Positions 52,829 to 62,666 of a DNA stretch of 64,000 nucleotides are shown one piece after another. Each line of letters opens with the position of its first letter. Position 1 is the first letter of the stretch. A program made the translations under genes and the position numbers. Source of the DNA: Glaciecola sp. UBA2563 (lineage in GTDB: Bacteria; Pseudomonadota; Gammaproteobacteria; Enterobacterales; Alteromonadaceae); assembly GCA_002340325.1 (NCBI GenBank), contig DDLV01000105.1:62001-126000 (forward strand). Reading direction: 5' to 3'. Under the pieces are notes generated by a model. It had not been told where the DNA came from, ran no database searches, and saw only the letters and a program-made list of their open reading frames with translations.

Positions 52829-54349
52829 ATGGAACCCTTCTATCTTCTCCCTCAATGGGCACAAATAACAATTGCTTCTTTGCTGGCATTGAGCATTGCT
52901 TTGCTCGTGACAGTTGTATTGCTAAATCGCAAAAACATCCGTCAACAAAACACATTAAATCAGTCTCGGCAGTCCTTGGAAATTGCCAATCTACAATATC
53001 AGCAATTAGAAACTAAATGTCATGAGTTGTCAGAGTCCAAGCACGCGGAAGCATCTTCTTTTAAACAAAAAGAAAGTGTTTTGAAGCGAAATATAGAATC
53101 AATTCAAGCAAGAGAGTTATCGGATAAAACAGCGCTTGGTGCGCTAAAAGAGAAGGTCGCAGCGCTTGAAGAAATCAAAACTGAGAAACAACATTTGCAG
53201 CACAGCTATGAGCAGTTGTTAATAAAAAATAACGAATTAAATGCTCAATTATCGGCGCTCAAACAAAATATGGCGTCAGAGCGACTTCATTTCCAAGAGA
53301 AGCTAGGCATTCTAGAGCAAGCTGAAAAACGCTTGATAACAGAGTTTGAAAATACCGCGCACAAAATATTTGAGCAGAAGTCTGAAAAATTCACCAAGAC
53401 AAGTGAATCAGGCTTAAATCAAATCCTTTCGCCATTAAAAAATCAGTTAGATGAATTTAAAAAACACGTTAGCGAACACTATGTCACTGAAGGAAAAGAG
53501 AGAGCGTCTTTGCGCACTGAAATTAACAGTTTGAAAGTTTTGAATCAGCGCATCACACAAGAAGCAGAAGCACTCACTCAGGCGTTAAAAGGTGACACCA
53601 AAGTACAAGGTAATTGGGGTGAAATTGTACTTGAACGACTGTTGGAAGAGTCAGGTCTTCGTAAGGGGTTTGAGTATGAAATACAAGTCAGCGCCAAAAA
53701 TGACGAAGGTAAACGGTTTTATCCTGATGTTGTTGTGCATTTGCCAAACAAAAAAGACGTAGTCATTGACTCTAAAGTATCGCTTCTGGCATATGAAAAA
53801 CTCAATCGTTCTGATTCAGAAGAAGCAAAAAAAGCTGCATTAAAACAGCATATAACCTCAGTAAAAACTCATATCAAAGGACTGAGTAAAAAAGACTATC
53901 AGGAACTTGAGAATATTCGTACCTTAGATTATGTATTGATGTTTGTTCCAATCGAAGCGGCATTTATAACCGTTGTCGAAGAAGATCCCGATATCATTAG
54001 TCTTGCGCTGGAAAATCAAATTATGATCGTCAGTCCGACCAACCTGCTCGTGGCACTGCGGACGATTCACAATATCTGGCAATACGAGTATCAGCATGAA
54101 AATGCTGCTAAAATCGCTGAACAGGCCAAGAAACTCTACGATAAATTCGTTGGTTTTTTAACGGACATGGATAAAGTGGGTAAACAGTTGGAATTAGCTT
54201 CTGTCAGCCATGAGTCTGCGCTTAGCAAACTGCATACAGGACGCGGAAATATTGTTCGCCAACTCGAAAACTTCAAATCACTGGGCGTCAATCCCACTAA
54301 AGCTATAGACAGTAAATTCATAGACGACGAGGAGCAAGGCTCGCAGTAA
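52829..54349 (+). CDS. rmuC: DNA recombination protein RmuC
   Basis: A 506-residue protein of the RmuC family, which limits recombination at inverted repeats. A membrane segment covers about residues 8-28, then a 190-residue coiled coil, then the RmuC domain (KVQGNWGEIVLERLLEESGL, RFYPDVVVHLPNKKDVVIDSK). The protein is anchored with its domain in the cytoplasm. The stop codon overlaps a small palindrome (54347-54362). Confidence 0.93.
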   Translation: MEPFYLLPQWAQITIASLLALSIALLVTVVLLNRKNIRQQNTLNQSRQSLEIANLQYQQLETKCHELSESKHAEASSFKQKESVLKRNIESIQARELSDKTALGALKEKVAALEEIKTEKQHLQHSYEQLLIKNNELNAQLSALKQNMASERLHFQEKLGILEQAEKRLITEFENTAHKIFEQKSEKFTKTSESGLNQILSPLKNQLDEFKKHVSEHYVTEGKERASLRTEINSLKVLNQRITQEAEALTQALKGDTKVQGNWGEIVLERLLEESGLRKGFEYEIQVSAKNDEGKRFYPDVVVHLPNKKDVVIDSKVSLLAYEKLNRSDSEEAKKAALKQHITSVKTHIKGLSKKDYQELENIRTLDYVLMFVPIEAAFITVVEEDPDIISLALENQIMIVSPTNLLVALRTIHNIWQYEYQHENAAKIAEQAKKLYDKFVGFLTDMDKVGKQLELASVSHESALSKLHTGRGNIVRQLENFKSLGVNPTKAIDSKFIDDEEQGSQ

Positions 54350-54375
54350 GACTTTAGTCTTAGTAAGGTGCGGAA

Positions 54376-54404
54376 AGTTGAAGTTTAGTATTTAAACTTC
54401 AACT
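54376..54404. repeat. Perfect 12-bp hairpin between rmuC and the CheB/CheR gene
   Basis: AGTTGAAGTTTA and TAAACTTCAACT are exact inverse copies with a five-base loop. Just upstream, TAAGACT-TT-AGTCTTA (54347-54362) is a second palindrome over the rmuC stop codon. There is no T-tract, so an intrinsic terminator is not clear; an operator or processing site is possible. Confidence 0.55.
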
Positions 54405-54489
54405 GATTCAGAAATTAGTGTTATAACTATCATGTAAAAAATTTGACGCACCACCGCTGTCGCACTTTTACGAAAAAGAACGAGCCGCT

Positions 54490-57378
54490 ATGTCGTATGA
54501 AAGAACGTCGTCCGAAAAAAATTTTGAACGTAAGAATGTACCGATAGTCTGCATTGGTGCATCTGCAGGTGGTCTAGAGGCAATAGAGCTCTTTTTTCAG
54601 AACTGTCCTAGTGATTTGGGCGCTGCTTACGTCGTCATCCAGCACCTCTCGTCACACTACAAAAGCATGATGGATGATCTGGTTAATCGGTACTCGAGCA
54701 TGGCGGTAAAGATGATTGAGTCAGATGAGGTGCCAGAGGCTAACACCATCTACCTCATTCAAGCGGGGACCACTATCACGCTTGAGAAGAATCGATTCAA
54801 AGTGCAGTCAAAACTAGACGGCGAATTGAGCCTGCCGATTGACATTTTTTTACAATCGTTGGCTGACGACAAAGTGCCTACTACGATTGCCATCATACTA
54901 AGCGGGACTGGATCTGATGGTTCTAGAGGTATTCATGATATACACGCACAGGCTGGTTTTGTCATTGCTCAAGTGCCTTCAGAAGCGAGTTTTGATGGTA
55001 TGCCGCAAAGTGCTATTAGCACTGGCATGGTTGATAATATTGTATCGGCCGCTGAGATGGGGAACATTGTCGCAAGATATCTAAAAAGCGGAGATAAGCC
55101 CGAACAAGAAAGATTTTATGCAAGTTTTGTAGATGAACCAGAGCAACACAGAAATAGGATCCTCGAAAAACTATTAACCGAATTAAACATAAGTTTTGGC
55201 TTCTACAAAGAAGCTACTGTCAATCGTCGCATTGAGCGAAGAATGCAGGTTAAACACATTGCAGATCTCGCCAAGTATGCAGAGGTAGTTGAAAAAGACC
55301 CGAATGAAGTATTTGCGCTACGAAAAGAGCTGCTCATCCCTGTATCAAGCTTTTTTAGGGATCCCAACACGTTTCAATTTATTTATGACGATGTGCTTCA
55401 AAAAATCATTGAGACAAAAAAACCGGGAGAAGAAATTCGATTTTGGGTCGCGGGCTGTGCAACCGGCGAAGAAGCTTATACCTATGCCATCCTACTAGAT
55501 GCAAAACTAAGAGAACTTAACAAACGCATCAATTTTAAGTTGTTTGCAACTGATGTAAACCCGGACATTATTGAAAAAGCGTCGAGAGGAGAGTTTTCTG
55601 AGAATGCAAAAACCGAAATTCCGCCGACGTTTTTAAAAACATATTTCACCGCAAGTGAAAAGCATATAACGATAAATCAAGATATTCGCCAGCGTGTTGT
55701 TTTTGCTGTACACAATCTGTTGGCAGATGCTCCGTTTACCAAAATGGATTTGGTAAGCTGTCGGAATACCCTTATTTATTTTACTCAAGAGGCACAACAA
55801 GAAGCGCTTCAAAGAATGCAATTCGCGGTAAATCAAGATGGCTTCTTAGTTTTGGGGAAGAGCGAAAGCTTGATGACACAAACCGACTATTTCTCGCAAG
55901 TACATAAAAGTTTTAAAATTTATGTATGTGATGAAAAAAGCCCAGCCATCGCCAATATGCTCAAATACTCATCGCAGGGTCAAAACTATAAAGTAAAGCG
56001 TCTAGGTAAGAAAAGTTTTGCGGGTAAAAGAGATGAAATTGAGAGAATCGCAGAATCAGAGATTCAGTCCAATCTAATACCGCTTTGTTTGTTAGTCAAT
56101 CAACACTTCGAGATCTTGCATATCTATGGACAGGATACAAGTCTGTTATCTATCAGATCGGGCATTGTTTCAAATAAGGTTTCAAGTGTACTACCTGATA
56201 AGTTGGCGCCTGTCGCAATTGCACTTATACAGCGTTTAGTTGCAGTCGGTAAACCGTCACAAGCTGACCCGGTTTTAATCGATATCAACGGCGAAGTTAA
56301 TGAGGTTAAGCTAAAAGGTTGGCAAAGTGATACAGATACTGAGCATCCATACTTTATTCTAAGTTTCGATACACAGAGAATTGAATCTGACGCTGAGTAC
56401 AAATCTGAAACTATTGATGTCCCAGTTGATTTAAAACATCGAATCCAGCAACTTGAGGCTGAGCTCGGTGCGACAAGAGAAAGTCTTCAAACCACGATTG
56501 AAGAACTGGAAACAACCAACGAAGAATTACAGGCAACTAACGAAGAATTAATGGCCTCTAATGAAGAAATGCAAAGCTCAAATGAAGAACTGCAATCCGT
56601 AAACGAAGAGCTCAATACGGTTAACGCGGAATATCATGAGAAAATGAGCATTTTGAATCGCATTAATGCCGACTTAGGGGCAATGTCACTTTCAACGGGT
56701 ATTGCGACTATTTTTGTTGATGATCAGCAGAATTTGACTAGGTTTACACCGGATGCCTCATTCTTGTTTAAAGTTAGAGAGCAAGACTTGGGTAGACCGC
56801 TCAATGAAATTGTTAATTTATTAGAGTATCCCGCCTTATTCGACGATATTCAGTCCACCATTGAATCCGGCATTACAAGGGAAAATGAAGTGATGGGCCC
56901 AGATAATCGGGGGTATTTAATGCGAATAGTGAGCTACAAGCTACCGAGTGTTAATAAGCTCGGCGCCGCTATTTCGCTCATAGAGTCGGAAAGTTTTGGC
57001 AGCTATCACAAAATAATCGATGCACTTCCTGAGCATATCGCGGTGCTGGATAGCAAGGGAGAAATCGTTTTAGTTAACAAAGCGTGGAAACGATTTGCGC
57101 TGGTTAATAGCGATCAGCAAGTAAATGTGATAGCGTTTTTGGGTAGTAACTATTTAGATGTTTGTGCAGGCGATCCGGAGTCAATCGAAATTGGTGAAGG
57201 TATACGCATGGTTTTAAGCGGCAAGAAGCGGTTCTATTCGCATAAATACCCTTGTCACTCACCAACGGAAAAACGTTGGTTTATCATGGAAGTGCGCTTC
57301 GTTGAACACTCACTATATCGTGCTGTAATTTCACATATAAATGTATCCCAATGGGAGAAGGAAGATAGTGAAGCATAA
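54490..57378 (+). CDS. CheB-CheR-PAS fusion protein
   Basis: A 962-residue fusion. Residues 18-200 are a CheB methylesterase with S25 (IGASAGG), H52 (IQHLSSH) and D143 (GTGSDGSRG) intact. Residues 220-490 are a CheR methyltransferase with its helical N-domain, FFRDPNTF, VAGCATGEEAY (SAM site) and SCRNTLIYF. A long coiled coil with repeated ATNEEL, SNEEM and SNEEL units follows (about residues 645-720), then PAS-type domains. There is no receiver domain. This architecture is a known signalling class that methylates and demethylates unknown targets. The GGDEF/EAL gene starts on the next base. Confidence 0.92.
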   Translation: MSYERTSSEKNFERKNVPIVCIGASAGGLEAIELFFQNCPSDLGAAYVVIQHLSSHYKSMMDDLVNRYSSMAVKMIESDEVPEANTIYLIQAGTTITLEKNRFKVQSKLDGELSLPIDIFLQSLADDKVPTTIAIILSGTGSDGSRGIHDIHAQAGFVIAQVPSEASFDGMPQSAISTGMVDNIVSAAEMGNIVARYLKSGDKPEQERFYASFVDEPEQHRNRILEKLLTELNISFGFYKEATVNRRIERRMQVKHIADLAKYAEVVEKDPNEVFALRKELLIPVSSFFRDPNTFQFIYDDVLQKIIETKKPGEEIRFWVAGCATGEEAYTYAILLDAKLRELNKRINFKLFATDVNPDIIEKASRGEFSENAKTEIPPTFLKTYFTASEKHITINQDIRQRVVFAVHNLLADAPFTKMDLVSCRNTLIYFTQEAQQEALQRMQFAVNQDGFLVLGKSESLMTQTDYFSQVHKSFKIYVCDEKSPAIANMLKYSSQGQNYKVKRLGKKSFAGKRDEIERIAESEIQSNLIPLCLLVNQHFEILHIYGQDTSLLSIRSGIVSNKVSSVLPDKLAPVAIALIQRLVAVGKPSQADPVLIDINGEVNEVKLKGWQSDTDTEHPYFILSFDTQRIESDAEYKSETIDVPVDLKHRIQQLEAELGATRESLQTTIEELETTNEELQATNEELMASNEEMQSSNEELQSVNEELNTVNAEYHEKMSILNRINADLGAMSLSTGIATIFVDDQQNLTRFTPDASFLFKVREQDLGRPLNEIVNLLEYPALFDDIQSTIESGITRENEVMGPDNRGYLMRIVSYKLPSVNKLGAAISLIESESFGSYHKIIDALPEHIAVLDSKGEIVLVNKAWKRFALVNSDQQVNVIAFLGSNYLDVCAGDPESIEIGEGIRMVLSGKKRFYSHKYPCHSPTEKRWFIMEVRFVEHSLYRAVISHINVSQWEKEDSEA

Positions 57379-59964
57379 ATGAGTTCCAATTTTAAAAATG
57401 AGCTGAATAGGCAAAAAATCGAGATGGAACTCGCACGAGTTGATGAAGCATTAGACAAGCTAGATAAAAAGTCAGAGCCGATAAAACATTTGATACAATC
57501 GATTCAAACGTATCAGGCTGAGCTTGAATTTCAAAATGCAGAATTGATTGAAAAAGGTGATGAAAACAATTCTTTAAGAGAGCATTATTTTTCATTATTC
57601 ACGAATTTACCTCTGCCTGCAATCACCATTGATAAGCGCCTCAACATTCTGGAAAGTAATCTGTCAGCTAAATCACATTTCCTATTGGAGAGCGTGAGTG
57701 AGTTTACCCAGAAATCGCTTTATCGCATTTTTGATTTTGAAAATGTGCAGAGAATTATACAGGGTATTATTCAATCAAAAATTGCCAAGGAAACAAAAAT
57801 TGATCATTTGTTTTTGAAAAAAAATGATAAAACATATGTTTTCAATCTATTTATTAATTACATAAAAGGTACATCGACAGTTAGTGAAAAGTATATGCTG
57901 GTATTTGAAGATATCAGCATTGAACACGCCTTTATTAAACAAAATGCACTATTTTCAAGTGTTTTAGACAGTGCTAGTGATGCGTTGATTGCGCTGGATA
58001 ATATGGCTAACATCACGACATTTTCTAATAACCTACAGCGCCTGTTTAAACCTCGTACACCATTTACAAAACAAAATTTGTTAGCCGAACTCCCTCGTAA
58101 AATCGCTGATATTATATTCAATTATGCGGGTAATAGGGCGAGTAGAAAAGCGAGAGTTGACAAGGTAGTTGAGTTATCCAATGACAAAATGGAGATGTCG
58201 CAGTGGTTTAGGATTAACTGTTTTCCAATTAATAAAGACGGCGAAGTAATTGGCGCTGGTTTTATGATTTCTGATGAATCGCACTATATTAAGCGAGAGA
58301 GGGAATTGGAACTTGCCATTCGCGTCTTTAACGAAGGACAGCAGGGTATTGTTGTCACGGATGCAAACTATTGTATTCTTCAGGCGAATAAGGCATTCGA
58401 AGACATTTTTGGATATGCGGAAGAGGAGATAATCGGTCAAAGCGCAAACCTATTGAAATCTGATTACCATGACGTTAGCTTTTTTGAGCGTAAATGGTCT
58501 GATATTAGCCAGCGCGGTGAGTGGGAAGGTGAGATTTGGAACCGACACAAAGACGGTTCGGCATGCGCGCAATGGATGAGCGTATCAGCACATCCTAAAG
58601 ATAGTGCTATTCCGTCAAATTATATATTGGTTTTTCGTGATATTTCCCATCAGAAGATGCAAGAGCAACAGATTTCCGAACTGGTTTATTACGATACGTT
58701 GACTGGTTGCGGTAACAGAAGACTGCTTGAAAAAACCATTGAATCGCTGACGAACGGTATCCATAAAGAGGGGTTTGCACTATTTTTCATTGATTTAGAC
58801 TACTTTAAACTGATCAATGACGTGCATGGGCACGATATGGGAGACAAGCTTCTAAAGGCTGCAACATCTCGATTAAAACGGTTAATTCGGGAGCGAGATG
58901 AAATTTTCCGACTTGGCGGTGACGAATTCCTTGTTCTTTTCAACGGGCTAAAAGAAGATGACATGGAACAAAAGGCAATGATGATTTTGGATGCCGCAAA
59001 ATCGCCTTATAACATTGAACAAAAACAACTTCATATCTCAGCATCTATTGGCATCTCTCAGTACCCCAAAGATGGTGAAGATTTTATCACGCTATTAAAA
59101 CATGCTGACGCTGCACTTTATGAAGCGAAGGAAAGCGGGCGTCGCGGTTTTCGGTTTTTTGCGCCATCGATATTTAGTTCAATGCAGCGCAAAGTAAATC
59201 TCGAACAACAGCTACGAAGCTGTATGCAAAGAGATGAAATGTCACTTGTTTATATGCCTATATTGGATTGTACAAATCTAACGTGTGAAAAGGCTGAAGT
59301 TCTTCTGCGATGGACCTCAGGTGAACTGGGGCATATTTTGCCTCAAGAGTTTATTCCAGTTGCAGAAAAAAGCGATCTTATTCACTACATTACAAGATTT
59401 GTGCTGGAAAGAACGCTTGAAGCTATACGTCATTTGAATGGCATCTCCGATAGGCGGTTGAGATTATCAATTAACGTGTCCGTGTTGGATCTTCGAAATG
59501 AGGCGTTTTTCAGAACGATTCTTAAACTTCTCGAACAAAATTGCGACATTAGCGGACAACTTATTTTTGAATTGACAGAGAATGTGTTTGCCGATGATCT
59601 TGAGCGAATTAAAGTCAACATGAATCGTCTAAAAGCCTATGGCGTTTCAATTTCGATTGACGACTTCGGAACGTCTTATTCTTCGCTTTCCTACTTGACC
59701 ACCTTGCCAATTGATGAGTTAAAGATTGACCGTGAGTTTACCTCTAATTTATTCAAGAATGAAAACAACGAGAAAATATGCAAAGCCGTATGCGTGATGG
59801 CACATTCACTCAATTATTCTTGTGTTGCTGAAGGTGTTGAGACCGAACAACAGTTTGATTGGTTAAAAGAAGCAGGGTGCGACTTTTCGCAAGGCTTCTT
59901 GCATCGAAGGCCACAAACGTTTGACAAGTTTATAGAAAACTACGCGACCCCGACTAAAAGTTAG
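57379..59964 (+). CDS. PAS-GGDEF-EAL c-di-GMP signalling protein
   Basis: An 861-residue protein. A helical N-terminus with IQTYQAELEFQNAELIEK resembles partners of CheB/CheR fusions. PAS domains follow (one with FGYAEEEIIGQSANLLKS at about 345), then GGDEF with intact RLGGDEF (residues 511-517), so cyclase activity is possible, and EAL with EVL in place of EAL (E640) and DDFGTSYSSLSYL. The catalytic glutamate is kept, so phosphodiesterase activity may persist. No membrane segment. The ATG directly follows the TAA of the CheB/CheR gene, so the two are co-translated and probably act together. Confidence 0.92.
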   Translation: MSSNFKNELNRQKIEMELARVDEALDKLDKKSEPIKHLIQSIQTYQAELEFQNAELIEKGDENNSLREHYFSLFTNLPLPAITIDKRLNILESNLSAKSHFLLESVSEFTQKSLYRIFDFENVQRIIQGIIQSKIAKETKIDHLFLKKNDKTYVFNLFINYIKGTSTVSEKYMLVFEDISIEHAFIKQNALFSSVLDSASDALIALDNMANITTFSNNLQRLFKPRTPFTKQNLLAELPRKIADIIFNYAGNRASRKARVDKVVELSNDKMEMSQWFRINCFPINKDGEVIGAGFMISDESHYIKRERELELAIRVFNEGQQGIVVTDANYCILQANKAFEDIFGYAEEEIIGQSANLLKSDYHDVSFFERKWSDISQRGEWEGEIWNRHKDGSACAQWMSVSAHPKDSAIPSNYILVFRDISHQKMQEQQISELVYYDTLTGCGNRRLLEKTIESLTNGIHKEGFALFFIDLDYFKLINDVHGHDMGDKLLKAATSRLKRLIRERDEIFRLGGDEFLVLFNGLKEDDMEQKAMMILDAAKSPYNIEQKQLHISASIGISQYPKDGEDFITLLKHADAALYEAKESGRRGFRFFAPSIFSSMQRKVNLEQQLRSCMQRDEMSLVYMPILDCTNLTCEKAEVLLRWTSGELGHILPQEFIPVAEKSDLIHYITRFVLERTLEAIRHLNGISDRRLRLSINVSVLDLRNEAFFRTILKLLEQNCDISGQLIFELTENVFADDLERIKVNMNRLKAYGVSISIDDFGTSYSSLSYLTTLPIDELKIDREFTSNLFKNENNEKICKAVCVMAHSLNYSCVAEGVETEQQFDWLKEAGCDFSQGFLHRRPQTFDKFIENYATPTKS

Positions 59965-59979
59965 GGGCTAATGCCCCTA
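59962..59979. terminator. Hairpin between convergent GGDEF/EAL and GH17 genes
   Basis: TAGGGGC-TAAT-GCCCCTA is a perfect 7-bp stem with a four-base loop, over the stops of both convergent genes. T-tracts are weak (CTTTT on the leftward strand). A shared terminator is likely from its position. Confidence 0.45.
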
Positions 59980-60999
59980 GTCTGACAAATAATCTGTAAC
60001 CGCTTTTTTTGGCGTCCTGTCTGATCTGTATAGGCCCCAATTTTTTTCGGCAATTCCGTCAGCTTTGTCAAATCCACCTTTCCATTTTTCATCAAATGAT
60101 TGAAAGTAAAAAGACGCGATTTCATTTTCAGCTAACCATCTGCGGTATTCTGCAAAGAATAACGATTGCGCATTTTCACTGGCTTCTGCAATGATTAATC
60201 TTTCATCACCATTTGAAGAGATTGAACTAGTTGTCCAACCGCTTTCTCCAAGAACGATCTGTTTTGCGGGGTAGCGAGATGATATGTCGTTGTAAATTGA
60301 TTCAGTCCATTCGACAGCATTTTCAAGCGTCTGCGAATTCCACATCGCATAGGCGTGTAAAACAATAAAGTCTACCGCTTCTGCTACAGGGGCGCTCCAA
60401 GGTTTGTTAAAAAAGTTGTAATCATCAGCGATTGTGACAGGGACAGACGTCTCATTCTTTACTTTTGCTACCCATTCCAGATACATCGGGATCTCATCAA
60501 CTTCAAACTTATGTGCAGACCAGTCAACAAATATTTCATTGCCTAGGTTCACTGCAACAATAATGTCAGGGTACTTATTCGCTAATGAAATTACACGTTC
60601 TATTTCAGCATCATTCTCTGTTTTTGTCTTCTTGCCTTCTATCCATGCGCCCTGCATAACGCGGATAGGTAGATTGTGTTTCTCAATTACATGTAACACC
60701 TGCTCGCTTGCGACATCGGCGCCGTATAGTCGAATCAGATGCCAAGCCAAGTCTTTATTGGCAGTTAAAATCTTGAGATCTTCAAGAACATCCTCTTCTG
60801 ACGGCACAATCCCTTCATCAGGACCTTGCCCGTCGCGGTATGGGCTATATGCAATACCAAGTCCTATCCATTTGCCATCAAGTGTCGGATAAAATACCGG
60901 TGCTTCTTTCATTTGATTAGACATCATACTGCAACCACTTCCGAGTAATATGGTGACTACACAAACCAACATGGTCGCGCTTTTTATTAGTGTTTTCAT
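59977..60999 (-). CDS. GH17-like glycoside hydrolase lipoprotein
   Basis: A 340-residue lipoprotein (lipobox LGSGC, cysteine 23) with a TIM-barrel of glycoside hydrolase family 17 type. The acid/base is probably E155 in VNLGNEIFVDW and the nucleophile E252 in VLGESGWTT; the early YGADVASEQVLHVIEKHN block is also typical. This family cuts or remodels beta-1,3-glucans (laminarin). Serine after the lipid cysteine points to the outer membrane. Good ribosome site (GGTGG). It is monocistronic; no laminarin uptake system is in the window. Confidence 0.85.
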   Translation of the reverse strand: MKTLIKSATMLVCVVTILLGSGCSMMSNQMKEAPVFYPTLDGKWIGLGIAYSPYRDGQGPDEGIVPSEEDVLEDLKILTANKDLAWHLIRLYGADVASEQVLHVIEKHNLPIRVMQGAWIEGKKTKTENDAEIERVISLANKYPDIIVAVNLGNEIFVDWSAHKFEVDEIPMYLEWVAKVKNETSVPVTIADDYNFFNKPWSAPVAEAVDFIVLHAYAMWNSQTLENAVEWTESIYNDISSRYPAKQIVLGESGWTTSSISSNGDERLIIAEASENAQSLFFAEYRRWLAENEIASFYFQSFDEKWKGGFDKADGIAEKNWGLYRSDRTPKKAVTDYLSD

Positions 61000-61171
61000 A
61001 AACCACCATTGTAAAAAATTTGTTGTATTTATTCTTTGAAAGGTTTAAAAGTCAACGTAAAAACGATAATTGGGGAAGAACGAAAGTTAACGTGGATAAT
61101 TTACTTAGAAAGTGAGGGTGTACAGTGTGCCTCTATAGTGAGAGTTATTGTTCCAGTGAGTAGAACATTTA

Positions 61172-61363
61172 TTAGATGTCTGCCACCCCCTTTCGTACCA
61201 GACATTTTTCTAAAATATCTCGTTTTTTACTTTCAGAAAAGTCGGTCCATCCAACGATCTCATCAAGATGCCGAAAGCAGCCTAGACAGATGTCGTTTTC
61301 GTTAAGGCAGCAGTTTCGTATACAAGGTGAATCAACGTGTTCGCATTTTTGTCTAATCGTCAT
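61172..61363 (-). CDS. DUF1289 small cysteine-rich protein
   Basis: A 63-residue protein with the DUF1289 core SPCIRNCCLNENDICLGCFR (five cysteines, likely metal-binding) and an RHLDEIVGW helix. The family is common in proteobacteria and its function is unknown. It is convergent-free, between the GH17 gene and the hydrolase/OsmC gene. Confidence 0.88.
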   Translation of the reverse strand: MTIRQKCEHVDSPCIRNCCLNENDICLGCFRHLDEIVGWTDFSESKKRDILEKCLVRKGVADI

Positions 61364-61463
61364 AAAACCCAGAGGTTTATCCTGATGTATTGCATGATAT
61401 GTATACTTAATCGTATGAAAAACGTATCGCTAAAATTTTTTTAAATTATTAGAGTGTAAAAAA

Positions 61464-62666
61464 ATGAGAAAAAAAATCGAGTTTGAAAGCAACGGCAATG
61501 TATTAGCAGGCTTGATGGAAACACCATCGAGAGCGCCTCGCGCATATGTACTTTTTGCGCACTGTTTTACGTGTGGCAAAGATATCGCGGCGGCATCGAG
61601 AATTTCGAATAATCTGGTTGCGCTGGGTTTCGCTGTTTTGCGCTTTGATTTTACTGGCTTGGGAAACAGTGATGGCGATTTCTCTAACACTAATTTTTCC
61701 TCAAATCTCGATGATTTATTAGCAGCATCGGCGTATCTAAGCGAGCACTTTGAGCCGCCTAAACTTTTAGTCGGTCATAGTCTGGGTGGAGCAGCTGTTC
61801 TCTCTATTCAAGACAGATTGCCATCAGTAAAGGCGATCGTCACGATTGGCGCACCTGCAACCGCGCACCGCGTAAAAAACAACTTTGTAGACTCACTCGA
61901 AAAGATTGAATCAGAAGGTACCGCAAAAGTGAAATTAGGGTTCCGTGAATTTACGATAAAAAAACAGTTTTTGGAGGATTTGGATAATTACTCTGATAAA
62001 CATTTCGCCCTAGCAGGTAAGGCGTTGCTTATTATGCACTCGCCCGTAGATGAAACAGTCCCCATTGAACAGGCAGAGAGAATATACAACTGGGCAAAAC
62101 ACCCCAAGAGCTTCGTCAGCCTCGACGACGCCGATCATCTTTTGACGCGCAAATCAGATTCTCACTATGTCGCACAAGCCATTTCAGGGTGGGTTTCTCG
62201 CTACATCCCGGACAACCTTGAGAATGGACTAGACAAAAAGGCAGCGACTAAAACGGGAACAGATCAATCAACTGAGACCGTAACTGTAGAAGAAAAAGAT
62301 CACAAATTTACCCAGACCGTTTTGGGATATGATCACGTTTGGTTAGCGGATGAACCGGTGTCAATGGGCGGCCAGAATTTGGGGCCAAACCCTTATGAAC
62401 ACTTACTTGCTGCGCTTGGCACATGTACATCGATGACAACACGAATGTACGCGACTCACAAAAATCTACCATTGAAACACGTTAGCGTTGAGTTGAGCCA
62501 TCATTCGCATGACGATGGGACACAAGAGTTAAAGAGACAACTTACCGTTGAGGGCGATCTCACTGATAAAGAGCGAGCGAGAATTTTAGAGATTGCTGAC
62601 AAGTGTCCAGTGCACAGGACACTGACTGGAAAACTCAAAATTACTACCGAGTTAAAAAGCAACTAG
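61464..62666 (+). CDS. Bifunctional alpha/beta hydrolase - OsmC family protein
   Basis: A 400-residue fusion. The N-terminal half is an alpha/beta hydrolase with GHSLGG (about residues 108-113), an aspartate in SPVDETVP and a C-terminal H in DDADHLL. The C-terminal 130 residues are an OsmC peroxiredoxin-like domain with the redox cysteines in LGTCTSMTTR and KCPVHRTL. This fusion recurs in gammaproteobacteria; a thiol peroxidase paired with a hydrolase of unknown substrate. Its 3' end overlaps that of cvfB by 15 bases on the other strand. Confidence 0.9.
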   Translation: MRKKIEFESNGNVLAGLMETPSRAPRAYVLFAHCFTCGKDIAAASRISNNLVALGFAVLRFDFTGLGNSDGDFSNTNFSSNLDDLLAASAYLSEHFEPPKLLVGHSLGGAAVLSIQDRLPSVKAIVTIGAPATAHRVKNNFVDSLEKIESEGTAKVKLGFREFTIKKQFLEDLDNYSDKHFALAGKALLIMHSPVDETVPIEQAERIYNWAKHPKSFVSLDDADHLLTRKSDSHYVAQAISGWVSRYIPDNLENGLDKKAATKTGTDQSTETVTVEEKDHKFTQTVLGYDHVWLADEPVSMGGQNLGPNPYEHLLAALGTCTSMTTRMYATHKNLPLKHVSVELSHHSHDDGTQELKRQLTVEGDLTDKERARILEIADKCPVHRTLTGKLKITTELKSN

